Assembly (NCBI GenBank): GCA_965215155.1
Contig: CBDCCY010000004.1
Span: 2,976,001-3,040,000 of the forward strand
Direction of reading: 5' to 3'
DNA from: JAGWAJ01 sp965215155
Lineage (GTDB): Bacteria > Acidobacteriota > Vicinamibacteria > Vicinamibacterales > UBA8438
DNA length: 64,000 nucleotides
In this document: positions 16,156 through 24,065 of the stretch, in pieces
Numbering within the stretch: the stretch's first letter is position 1
Layout of the letters: each line of letters begins with the position of its first letter
Program-made: the position numbers and the translations under genes
The notes under the pieces: model-generated
What the model saw: only the letters and a program-made list of their open reading frames with translations
The model's database searches: none
What the model was told of the DNA's origin: nothing

Positions 16156-17703
16156 CTACTGCGCCCCCTCGATGAACGCCGCGAAGTCCGACCACGGGGC
16201 CGGGCGCCCGTGGATCGGCACGATCGTCTCCACGTCGAGGCCGAGTCGCTGCACGTTGCGATAGAGGCTCAGGTTGCTGGCGTTCGGCTCGGCCGGAGCG
16301 GGCCGGCCGGGACCCGGCGGCGTGTAGAGGTCGGCTTCCACCAGCAGCTTCTCCTGCGGCAGGTAGGCGATCAGCATCCCGGCCACGTGCGCCAGCCCCT
16401 GCACGAGGTGGAGCTCGACCAGGCGCGTCTCGTGGTCCCCCAGGATGTACTTCTGGTCCAGCGTCTCGAAGATGTAGCCCTCCGACCACTCCTCGGGCGG
16501 GAACAGCGAGAACCGGTCGGGCTCGAGCAGCCACGGCCGCGCCCGCAGCACCTCCTGGTAGTAGGGGCGGTTCCCCTCGTGCGTGACGACGGTCGCGCCC
16601 TCGTGGACGTAGGCGCGCAGGCCGCCCAGGTGATCCCAGTGGTGATGGGTGGTCACGACGTAGCGGATGGGCTTGTCGGGAACGAGGCGCATCACCTCGG
16701 CGATGACGGCGAGCGACCGTGCCTCGTTGAGCGGCGCCTCGATGACCGCGACGGAGTCTCGGAACTCCACCGCCACGCTGTGGTGCGTGCCGCCGGCCAT
16801 CAGCCAGACGCCCTCGGCGATCTGCTCCGCCTCCACCCGGAGGGGCGGCACGGTCGCGTTCCGCACCGCGTCGGGCACGGTGAGCGCTGCGCCATCGACG
16901 TTGACCTCCACGCCCGCGATGGTCGTCAGGCCGAACGAGTGGTCGCCGCCGCTGACGTTCGGCTCGTGGGCGCCGTCGTCGAAGTCCTGGTGCTGGTGCC
17001 AGTTCATGGGGAACATCATGCCGCCGCCCACGTCCTGGTAGTTCGTGTAGACGGTCTCGTAGTACATGTCCCCGACGACCGGGTTCGGCAACCACGTCTG
17101 CACGCGCTCGATGACGTGGTCCTCGGTGATGGTGCCGTTGATGCGGTACCGGTCGAGGGCGATGAACGAGACGACGGTCACCCGCTGGCCGTACTCGTTG
17201 CGCGTGACCGCGATTGCGTCGTCGGCCGCCATGGCGCCCTTCAGGAACCCGTGCGGCGTCAGGAAGATCTCCAGCAGGCGCTGCTCGGCAACGGCCGGCA
17301 TCGGGATCACGCGGTCGATCTGCGTGTTCCAGGCGTGCTCGCCGCGGACCAGCAGCGTCTGGCGCTGCTCTCCCCGAATCGGGACGCCTCCGCCGCGGGC
17401 GGGGTAGTTCCCCTGCCGCACGACCCTCTCCTCCCGGGAGGAGTTCGTCTCGAAGTCGATGGTTCGCTCGTAGCTGGCCAGCTCGTAGCGCGGCCAGTCG
17501 TCGGCCGGGGCGAAGTTCTGGCCCACGCGGCCCAGCCAGCCGCTCCCGCTGTAGCGGATGGACATCATGTCGGTGACGCCCATCGTGTCCGCGGCGGCTC
17601 TGAGAGCCGCCTGCGCGTCCGCGTCCTGCCCGGCCGCGGGCGCCGCGGCCGGCAGCGCAACGGCAATGGCCGCAGCGGCGACGAATCCGTGTCGTTTCAG
17701 CAT
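16156..17703 (-). CDS. Secreted metallo-beta-lactamase-fold hydrolase
   Basis: The 515-residue exported protein has a signal peptide of ~26 aa. The N-terminal half (to ~270) is a beta-rich domain of unknown role. The C-terminal half is an MBL fold with 'VVTTHHHWDHLGGLRAY' (HxHxDH motif, ~residues 350-360), a later 'YLPQEKLLVEADLYTPP' Asp ligand region and 'VPIHGRPAPW' with the final His. Two metals are expected; the substrate is unknown. Enzymes of this architecture are frequent in acidobacterial genomes. It is a single gene divergent from the acyltransferase. Confidence 0.85.
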   Translation of the reverse strand: MLKRHGFVAAAAIAVALPAAAPAAGQDADAQAALRAAADTMGVTDMMSIRYSGSGWLGRVGQNFAPADDWPRYELASYERTIDFETNSSREERVVRQGNYPARGGGVPIRGEQRQTLLVRGEHAWNTQIDRVIPMPAVAEQRLLEIFLTPHGFLKGAMAADDAIAVTRNEYGQRVTVVSFIALDRYRINGTITEDHVIERVQTWLPNPVVGDMYYETVYTNYQDVGGGMMFPMNWHQHQDFDDGAHEPNVSGGDHSFGLTTIAGVEVNVDGAALTVPDAVRNATVPPLRVEAEQIAEGVWLMAGGTHHSVAVEFRDSVAVIEAPLNEARSLAVIAEVMRLVPDKPIRYVVTTHHHWDHLGGLRAYVHEGATVVTHEGNRPYYQEVLRARPWLLEPDRFSLFPPEEWSEGYIFETLDQKYILGDHETRLVELHLVQGLAHVAGMLIAYLPQEKLLVEADLYTPPGPGRPAPAEPNASNLSLYRNVQRLGLDVETIVPIHGRPAPWSDFAAFIEGAQ

Positions 17704-17929
17704 GGCTTCCCTCCGCGTAGCTCCTCCGATGACCTCGCGCCGGCGGGCCGCGGTCCGTCCACTCGACCCGCCCCTCGCCGGGTTCAGCGTAGCCGGTTTG
17801 CCGCCCCATGACCACGGGAATCGCGGCGTCTGCGGTCCGGCGGCCGACCGGCGCCGACACGGATCGCGGGGAGGCGCTTGCCTTGCGGGGCCACTTCGGG
17901 CTTAGCTGGGGGCCGGGACCAATCTCCGA

Positions 17930-18769
17930 ATGCGACAGACAGGCACCCGCGACGATCGCGCTGCGGCGTCCACTCCGGCATCCGCGTCCACACCGGCGCC
18001 CGCGTCCGGGCGTGGGCCTCGCTCCCGAAGGGGCGGGCGAGCCGCCGCGGCGGCGCGGTTCGCCTGGACGGTCGCGACGCTCGTGGTCGTCCAGGCCGTC
18101 GTCTGCGGCGTGGCCGTCCTGCCGGTCATGGCGGTATGGGCCCCGCTGCTGGTCTGGACCGCGGACAACCCTCTGGCCGGCATCGCGGCCCTGAGCTTCG
18201 CCGCGATCCCTTCCTACGCGTTGTTCGCGATCACCTTGATGTTCGCTTCCGCGCTCGCCACGCGCATCACGGGTTGGCGGACGCGGCCGGACGCGAACCT
18301 GCGGCTGGCGGAGCTCGACTGGCCGCTGCTCGATTGGGTGCGCTACATGGTCGCGACCCATATCGTGCGCCTGTTCGCCGGCACGCTCTTCCGCGGGACG
18401 CCCATCTGGAGCGCCTACCTGCGCCTGAACGGCGCGCGCGTGGGCCGCCGCGTATACGTGAACAGCCTGGCCGTGAGCGATCACAACCTGCTCGAGTTCG
18501 GCGACGACGTGGTCATCGGCGGCGACGTCCACCTGTCAGGCCACACGGTGGAGGGTGGCTACGTGAAGACCGGTCGGGTGTGCCTGCGCAACCACGTGAC
18601 CGTCGGGCTCGGCTCGGTCGTCGGCATCGGCGCGACGATTGGCCCCGACGTGCAGATCGGCGCGCTGAGCCTCGTGCCGAAGAACGTCACTCTCGACACG
18701 CGCGGAGTCTACGTGGGAGTGCCGGCGCGCCCCCTCGCGGAGCGGAGCGAGTCGCGGGCAGAGGTCTGA
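17930..18769 (+). CDS. Membrane-associated hexapeptide-repeat (LbetaH) acyltransferase
   Basis: The 279-residue protein has a Ser/Pro/Arg-rich N-terminus, two membrane helices (~45-75 and ~85-110) and then a left-handed beta-helix: 'NLLEFGDDVVIGGDVHLSGH', 'RVCLRNHVTVGLGSVVGIGATIGPDVQIGALSLVPKN'. It resembles the C-terminal part of Pls/PosA-type proteins of non-ribosomal peptide synthesis and other membrane-tethered hexapeptide transferases. The acceptor is unknown. No partner genes for lipopeptide synthesis are near. Confidence 0.72.
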   Translation: MRQTGTRDDRAAASTPASASTPAPASGRGPRSRRGGRAAAAARFAWTVATLVVVQAVVCGVAVLPVMAVWAPLLVWTADNPLAGIAALSFAAIPSYALFAITLMFASALATRITGWRTRPDANLRLAELDWPLLDWVRYMVATHIVRLFAGTLFRGTPIWSAYLRLNGARVGRRVYVNSLAVSDHNLLEFGDDVVIGGDVHLSGHTVEGGYVKTGRVCLRNHVTVGLGSVVGIGATIGPDVQIGALSLVPKNVTLDTRGVYVGVPARPLAERSESRAEV

Positions 18770-18858
18770 CCCTCGACGGTTTCTCGCCCGCGTAGGTTGT
18801 GGCTCGCCGCCCCTGTCGCGACCGCGGCGGCAGTCGCCTGCGACCCAGGGAGGGAGAG

Positions 18859-19842
18859 ATGACGAACAGCTCAGCGATCGCACGGCCGGTAGTCCTGCTC
18901 GCGGCGCTCGCGACGGGAGCAGCGTCGGCCCAGCCCGCGGAGTCGGACCGGACGGTGACCGAGGCGCAGTACGCGCAGTGGAAGGCGGACCTGACCAACT
19001 GGGGTCGGTGGGGCGCCGACGACGAGATCGGTGCCCTGAACCTGATCACGCCGGCCAAGCGGCTGCAGGCGGTGGCGCTGGTCGAGGAAGGGGTCACGGT
19101 GTCGCTGGCCGGCGACGCCGATACGGTAGAGGCGATCGACAACCCGTATCCCTACGAGCACGAGATGGTCGGGATCAGCTCGGACCGGCTCGCCGTCCGG
19201 TATCACGGCATCGCGCATACGCACCTCGATGCGCTGGCCCACATCAACGATGACGGCATCTTCTACAACGGCTACACGCCGGACGCCGAGGAGGTGGTGG
19301 AGAATGGGCACCCGAAGAACTCCATCCACAACCTGAAGAACGGCATCGTGACGCGCGGCGTGCTCGTCGACATCCCCCGGTTGCGCGGCGTGCCGTACCT
19401 GGAGCCCGGGACGCCGATCTACGTCGAGGACCTGGAGGCGTGGGAAGAGCACGCTGGCGTGAAGGTCTCGTCCGGCGACGCGCTGTTCATCCGCACCGGC
19501 GTCTGGGCGCGCCGCGCCGCCGAGGGGCCGTGGCTCCGGGGGCGCCGGCCTGGCGGCCGCTCGGCCGGTCTGCACCCGTCGGTCATTCCGTGGTTGAAGG
19601 AGCGCGATGTCGCGCTGATGGGGAGCGACCACCCGACCTACGTCGCACCGTCCGAGCTGCCTGGCGCCGTCCACGACTTCGCGCTGCTCTATCTGGGGGT
19701 GCACATGTTCGACAACTGCGACCTGGAGGCGCTGGGCGAAGCGGCGGCCGAGCGCAACCGCTGGGAGTTCCTGCTGATGGCGGCCCCGTTGCCGATCCGC
19801 GGCGGGACGGGGTCGCCGCTCAATCCGATCGCGGTGTTCTGA
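18859..19842 (+). CDS. Cyclase family protein (kynurenine formamidase-like metal hydrolase)
   Basis: ATG 18859 has GGGAGGGAGAG directly upstream and yields 327 residues with a signal peptide cleaved around 'ASAQPA'. The cyclase-family metal motif HxxxHxHxD...H is intact: 'HGIAHTHLDALAH' (His116, His120, His122, Asp124, His128). Other family blocks are 'NWGRWGADDEIGALNLITP', 'RGVLVDIPR' and 'SGDALFIRTG'. It is expected to hydrolyse an amide or ester; the substrate is unknown. Confidence 0.9.
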   Translation: MTNSSAIARPVVLLAALATGAASAQPAESDRTVTEAQYAQWKADLTNWGRWGADDEIGALNLITPAKRLQAVALVEEGVTVSLAGDADTVEAIDNPYPYEHEMVGISSDRLAVRYHGIAHTHLDALAHINDDGIFYNGYTPDAEEVVENGHPKNSIHNLKNGIVTRGVLVDIPRLRGVPYLEPGTPIYVEDLEAWEEHAGVKVSSGDALFIRTGVWARRAAEGPWLRGRRPGGRSAGLHPSVIPWLKERDVALMGSDHPTYVAPSELPGAVHDFALLYLGVHMFDNCDLEALGEAAAERNRWEFLLMAAPLPIRGGTGSPLNPIAVF

Positions 19843-19997
19843 GCGGGCGAGGTTTCCTCGGCTTGGGCAACGGCATCGCGGTCCCCCTCCACCAGCAACA
19901 TTACGTCGTCAGGAGGGCTTCGGCCGCACCGTGGCGCCGCCGCACGGTCGATCGCACCGCCGACCCTGGCGGGTGAGCTGGCAGGGTCTCTGCGAGA

Positions 19998-20546
19998 CTA
20001 CCGCTCCGACGGCGGCTGCAACTCCCCCCCGAACTGCCGGTCGAGGGTCTCGTAGTCGACGTAGTCCTGGTGGTGGGTTACCAGGCCGTCTTCTACCGTG
20101 AGTACGGTGACGCCGGCCGTTTCGAACTCGACCCGGCCTCCCGGCCGGCCCAGGCTCTCCCCGTCGACGGTGCCGCGGTAGGTGACGTAGAGCGTGGCGT
20201 AGCGCCCGGTCTGGAACGCGCGGTCGACGACGGCCTCGGCGTCGGAGCCGACGTTGTTCGCCTGCATGTAGCTCAGGAACTCCTCGCGGGAGGCGGCGCT
20301 CGTGATCGCCACGGGCTGCCCCTCGGCCGTCGGGTCGGCGAAGGTCATCGCCGGGCTCGCCACCTCCCGCACCCGGTCGTGGTCCGGGGCGTAGAGCGCG
20401 CGGAAGTACTCCCGCGCGACGGCCAGTACGTCGCCCTCGCCCTGGGCGTGGGCGCGGTCATCGGCCCCGCTCATGACGAGGCACCCCGCCGCCACCCCGA
20501 CCGCCGCGACGCCGGCCGCCCGAGCTCGCCAGGTGCCGTTTCCCAT
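19998..20546 (-). CDS. Exported SnoaL/NTF2-like protein
   Basis: ATG 20546 has GAGGAGGT 7 nt upstream. The 182-residue protein has a signal peptide (to about 'AHAQ', residue 34) and an NTF2/SnoaL-like cone fold: 'VLAVAREYFRALYAPDHDRVREVASPAMTFADP', 'RFQTGRYATLYVTYRGTV', 'VTVLTVEDGLVTHHQDYVDY'. Members are ligand-binding or small hydrolase/isomerase proteins; nothing indicates the substrate. It is downstream of the phosphotriesterase gene on the same strand, but a 32-bp tandem repeat separates them. Confidence 0.75.
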   Translation of the reverse strand: MGNGTWRARAAGVAAVGVAAGCLVMSGADDRAHAQGEGDVLAVAREYFRALYAPDHDRVREVASPAMTFADPTAEGQPVAITSAASREEFLSYMQANNVGSDAEAVVDRAFQTGRYATLYVTYRGTVDGESLGRPGGRVEFETAGVTVLTVEDGLVTHHQDYVDYETLDRQFGGELQPPSER

Positions 20547-20611
20547 GCTCGACCTCCTCTCACGTTGGACCTCCGTTCCGCCCGGACGGCGCGGGTGCCC
20601 GGCTCCTCGTC

Positions 20612-20707
20612 GCCGCGAGCGCTCTCCGACCGCGTCTCGACAAGCCGCGAGCGCTCTCCGACCGCGTCTCGACAAGCCGCGAGCGCTCTCCGACCGCGTC
20701 TCGACAA
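20612..20707. repeat. Perfect tandem repeat, 3 x 32 bp
   Basis: Three identical 32-bp units start at 20612, 20644 and 20676, each beginning GCCGCGAGCGCTCTCCGACC and ending CGTCTCGACAA. They lie between the phosphotriesterase stop (20727) and the NTF2-like start (20546). Each unit contains AGCGCT, so each may form a small palindrome. There are no spacers, so this is not a CRISPR array. Confidence 0.95.
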
Positions 20708-20726
20708 GAGGAACGCTCCACGCCCG

Positions 20727-21836
20727 TCACGCGTCCTTCGGCACGAAGGCGAGGAAGCGCCGCGGGTTGTCGACCAGGATCTTGTGGATGGTCTCTTCCG
20801 GGACGCCGGCGTAGCGCAGCTTGGGCACGAAGATCGCCACGACGGACGAGTAGCCGGCGCCGCCGTTGGCCTTCAGTTCCTCCTCGCGCGCGAAGTCGGC
20901 CGACAGCAGCACGTAGTCCTCGAAGCCGGCGTCGATGCACGAGACGATCATCTTCACCTTCTCGGCGTCGCCCTGCGTGATCTGGTGGCCGACCGTGTCG
21001 AAGCCGAGGAAGGCGCCGCGGCGGGCGAGCGCCTTGTGGAGCTCGGCCCCCGGGTCGTCGACGATGTCGGCGAGGTGCCCGATGCAGATCAGTCGCGGGT
21101 CGACGCCCATCTCCTCGATGATGTCGAGCTGCTCGAGCGCGCACGACGGGCAGCCCTGGTGCGGGGTGTGCGTCATGATCGGGAGCCCGGTCCGCAGGTG
21201 GACGAGGCACGACGCGCGCAGCACCTTGCGCTCGTCGGGGTGCATCGTCATCGACGAGCCGATCTCGCCCAGCGCCCCCCAGCGCTCCCTCTCCGCGTCG
21301 CGCATGAAGTCCGCCGCGACCTCCTCCTCGGTCCACCCGGCGATCTCCGGCGGATAGCGCGGCTGCGTCCAGAGGCCGCCCGCCATGACGATGTGGAGGT
21401 TCACGCGTTGCGCCAGCTCGACCAGCCGGTCGAAGTTCTGGCCGAGGTCCTTGGTGCCGCCGTTCACGATGCAGCTCACGCCCTCCTGCGCCGTCGCGTT
21501 CACCTCGTCGGCCATGAGATCCAGATCCGCGGTGAACGGCGGCCGAGGGTTCTCCGGCGGCGTGACCCACGGCGGGATGGGGTCGCCGATCGACAGGTGC
21601 TCGTGGAAGAGCGTCGCGCCGTCCCCGAGCTCCTCCGGATCGATATCGCGCAGCACGGTGCGGATGATCGCTCCTTCGGGGAACGTCACGCCGCTGTCGC
21701 CTGCTTGCCGCAGCGGGGCCGGCGGACGGGCGGAGGTCAGGCCCGGTGCCACGACGACGCCGATTCCGGCGGCCCCGAGGCGGCGCATGGCGTCGCGGCG
21801 CGTGACGGACGCGGATCGATGCGGGCAGGTACCCAT
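20727..21836 (-). CDS. Phosphotriesterase-family metal hydrolase, Tat-type signal
   Basis: The 369-residue amidohydrolase-superfamily protein starts with a twin-arginine-like leader (VTRRDAMRRLGAAGIGVVVAPGL). The metal ligands fit the phosphotriesterase family: 'LFHEHL' (His78/His80), 'THTPHQG' for a bridging-loop His, 'ICIGHL' and 'LLSADFA' for the catalytic Asp. The carboxylated-Lys position may be replaced by the Glu region 'GALGEIGSS'. It likely hydrolyses a lactone or phosphoester in the periplasm; the substrate is unknown. It lies downstream of two PQQ genes on the same strand. Confidence 0.85.
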   Translation of the reverse strand: MGTCPHRSASVTRRDAMRRLGAAGIGVVVAPGLTSARPPAPLRQAGDSGVTFPEGAIIRTVLRDIDPEELGDGATLFHEHLSIGDPIPPWVTPPENPRPPFTADLDLMADEVNATAQEGVSCIVNGGTKDLGQNFDRLVELAQRVNLHIVMAGGLWTQPRYPPEIAGWTEEEVAADFMRDAERERWGALGEIGSSMTMHPDERKVLRASCLVHLRTGLPIMTHTPHQGCPSCALEQLDIIEEMGVDPRLICIGHLADIVDDPGAELHKALARRGAFLGFDTVGHQITQGDAEKVKMIVSCIDAGFEDYVLLSADFAREEELKANGGAGYSSVVAIFVPKLRYAGVPEETIHKILVDNPRRFLAFVPKDA

Positions 21837-21869
21837 CGTCTTCTCCTTCCCGGTTGGGAGTCGCCGTCC

Positions 21870-21970
21870 CTACTGCGCGGCGAAGGCGCCGAGATCGCCC
21901 TCCAACTACTGCGCGGCGAAGGCGACGATCTCGCCGTTGCTACCGAACGGCGAAGGCAACGAGCTCGCCG
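21870..21970 (-). repeat. Degenerate triplication of the quinoprotein gene's last codons
   Basis: Read on the minus strand, the real end of the PQQ gene (21940-21970) encodes 'GELVAFAVR-stop'. Two further imperfect copies follow at ~35-bp spacing: 21906-21936 encodes 'GEIVAFAAQ-stop' and 21870-21900 encodes 'GDLGAFAAQ-stop'. They look like slipped duplications of the 3' end, or footprints of lost PQQ genes. Confidence 0.7.
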
Positions 21971-23952
21971 TCGTGGTCGCGTCCGCTGACGGCGACCACC
22001 ACGTACTGCGTGCCGTCGTGCATGTACGTCATCGGGGCGCCGGAAACCCCGGCCGCGAGCTCCGTCTGCCACAGCACCCGGCCCGTCGCCTTGTCGTAGG
22101 CGCGGAACATCCGCCCGCCCCCGAGCGGCGGCACCACCTGCATCGACCGCGAGCCGTCGCCCAGGAAGAGCAGCGTCTTCGTCAGGAGCGGCGCCGCCCG
22201 CCCCGGTGCGCCCAGCCACGGCAGGGCCAGGTCCTGCAGCGCGATGTGGTCGCGCGGCCCCGGTCCGTTCGGCACCATCCAGACGTGCTCGCCGGTGTTG
22301 AGGTCGATGGCCGTGATCCGCCCCCACGGCGGCTTGACCAGCGGCAGCCCCCGCGGCCCGTCGATCCAGACGCTGACCGGTCCCTGCAGGTAGCGGAACG
22401 GGGAGTCGTCCGGGGCCTCGCGCAGCCAGATCTGGATCGGCGCCGTGATCGACGGCACGTAGAGCATCTGCTTCTCGGGGTCGTACGCGGCGCCGTTCCA
22501 GTTGGCCCCGCCGACCCACCCCGGGAGCTGCAGCGTGCCCAGAGTCCCGCCGGGCGACTCGTCGCGCAGCGACGGCGGCGTGAATATCGGGCCGCCTCGG
22601 TAGCGGTTGAAGATCGCCAGCGCCTCCGCCCGCAGCTCCGGCGTGAAGTCGATCAGGTCGTCGACCGTGATTCCCTGCCGGTCGAAGGGCGCCGGCCGGG
22701 TGGGGAACGGCTGCGTCGGCGACGTCCGCTCGCCGGGGACATCCGACTGCGGCACGGGCCGTTCCTCGATCGGCCAGACCGGCTCGCCGGTGACGCGGTC
22801 GAATACGTAGGCGAACGCCTGCTTGGTCACCTGCACGACGGCCTTGATCGGCCGCCCGTCGACCGTGACGTCGGCCAGAATCGGGGTCGACGCGGTGTCG
22901 TAGTCCCAGATGCCGTGGTGGATCAACTGGTAGTGCCACACGCGGCGTCCGGTCTCGCACTCCAGGCAGAGCAGCGTTTCCGCGAACAGGTTGTCGCCCG
23001 GCCGGTGCCCGCCGTACCAGTTGTGGGTCGGCGTGGCGGTGGGGAGATACGCGTAGCCCAGCTCCTCGTCGGCACTCGCCACCGTCCAGACGTTGCTGGC
23101 CCCGGTGTGCTCCCAGGAGCCCTCCTCCCACGTCTCGTGCCCGAACTCGCCCGGCTGCGGGATCGTGTTGAAGCGCCACTTGAGCCGCCCGGTGACGGCG
23201 TCGTAGCCGCGGATGTAGCCCGGCGCCTGCTCGCGGCGGTCGAACTGGTCGATCGTGAAGATGCCGACGATGATCGTGTCGCGGCAGATGAGCGGCGACG
23301 CGGTCCAGCGGTACTCCTCGAGGTGGGGAACGCCCTCCGTCAGGTCGACCTTGCCGCCCGCCCCGAACTCGCGCAGCGGGTCGCCGGTGCGGGCATCGAG
23401 GGCCACGAGCTGCTCGCCGCTCACGACGAAGACGCGCTCGTCGTCGCGCTCCGGGTCGTGCCAGTAGCCGACGCCGCGGGTCGGGCCGCCGCGCGGCCGG
23501 CCGGCTCCGTCCTCGAGCGCGGGGTAGACCCACGTCGTCTCGCCGGTCGCGGGGTCGATGGCGGCCGCCTGCCCCAGGTTCGTGGCCATGAGGAGCCGTC
23601 CGCCGACCATCAGCGGCGTCGTCAGCAGCATCGGGCTGAACTGCAACTCGGGGTCGGCGTCGGCCAGCTCGTGGTCGACCGAGCGCCAGCGCCAGGCGAT
23701 GTGGAGGTCTTGCAGGTTGCCGGCGTGGATCTGGTCGAGCGGCGAGTACTTGGTACCGCCCGCCTCGCCGGCGTAGCTGCGCCATTCCCCGCCCGCCGCG
23801 CCCTGCTGGGCAGCAACGCCAGCCGGCCCTCCCATCACGATCGCGAGGGCAGCCGCGGTGGCCAGCGACATTCGGGGACGGCGGCGTGCGCGTCCCGGCG
23901 GGCGAGCGCCGAGGACGTCCGAGACAGTCAGCCGGGCGCGAAGAGTCGGCAT
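21940..23952 (-). CDS. PQQ-type quinoprotein dehydrogenase (glucose/alcohol dehydrogenase-like)
   Basis: ATG 23952 opens a 670-residue exported protein (signal ~28-48) with an eight-bladed propeller. The N-terminal blade 'WRSYAGEAGGTKYSPLDQIHAGNL' matches the soluble PQQ-dependent dehydrogenase family. Further typical blocks are 'AIDPATGETTWVYP', 'RGVGYWHD', 'WHYQLIHHGIWDYDTASTPIL', 'VTKQAFAYVFDRVTGEPVWPIEERPVP' and 'PPWGRITAIDLNTGEHVW'. It lacks a haem motif and so must pass electrons to a separate acceptor. It is expected to oxidise a sugar or alcohol in the periplasm. It follows another PQQ gene on the same strand. Confidence 0.88.
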   Translation of the reverse strand: MPTLRARLTVSDVLGARPPGRARRRPRMSLATAAALAIVMGGPAGVAAQQGAAGGEWRSYAGEAGGTKYSPLDQIHAGNLQDLHIAWRWRSVDHELADADPELQFSPMLLTTPLMVGGRLLMATNLGQAAAIDPATGETTWVYPALEDGAGRPRGGPTRGVGYWHDPERDDERVFVVSGEQLVALDARTGDPLREFGAGGKVDLTEGVPHLEEYRWTASPLICRDTIIVGIFTIDQFDRREQAPGYIRGYDAVTGRLKWRFNTIPQPGEFGHETWEEGSWEHTGASNVWTVASADEELGYAYLPTATPTHNWYGGHRPGDNLFAETLLCLECETGRRVWHYQLIHHGIWDYDTASTPILADVTVDGRPIKAVVQVTKQAFAYVFDRVTGEPVWPIEERPVPQSDVPGERTSPTQPFPTRPAPFDRQGITVDDLIDFTPELRAEALAIFNRYRGGPIFTPPSLRDESPGGTLGTLQLPGWVGGANWNGAAYDPEKQMLYVPSITAPIQIWLREAPDDSPFRYLQGPVSVWIDGPRGLPLVKPPWGRITAIDLNTGEHVWMVPNGPGPRDHIALQDLALPWLGAPGRAAPLLTKTLLFLGDGSRSMQVVPPLGGGRMFRAYDKATGRVLWQTELAAGVSGAPMTYMHDGTQYVVVAVSGRDHDGELVAFAVR

Positions 23953-24065
23953 GGTGGCGCTCCTACCGTCGGGGCGCCGGGCGCGGCACGTTCCCGGCAC
24001 GCATGCTCGACGGAGCGGGGAGGAGGTGCCGGCGGGCTGCTGCCCCTGGCTCCGACGGTCCATGA

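Noticed and set aside
20612..20707. CRISPR array
   Set aside because: The three 32-bp units are directly adjacent without spacers and no cas genes are present.
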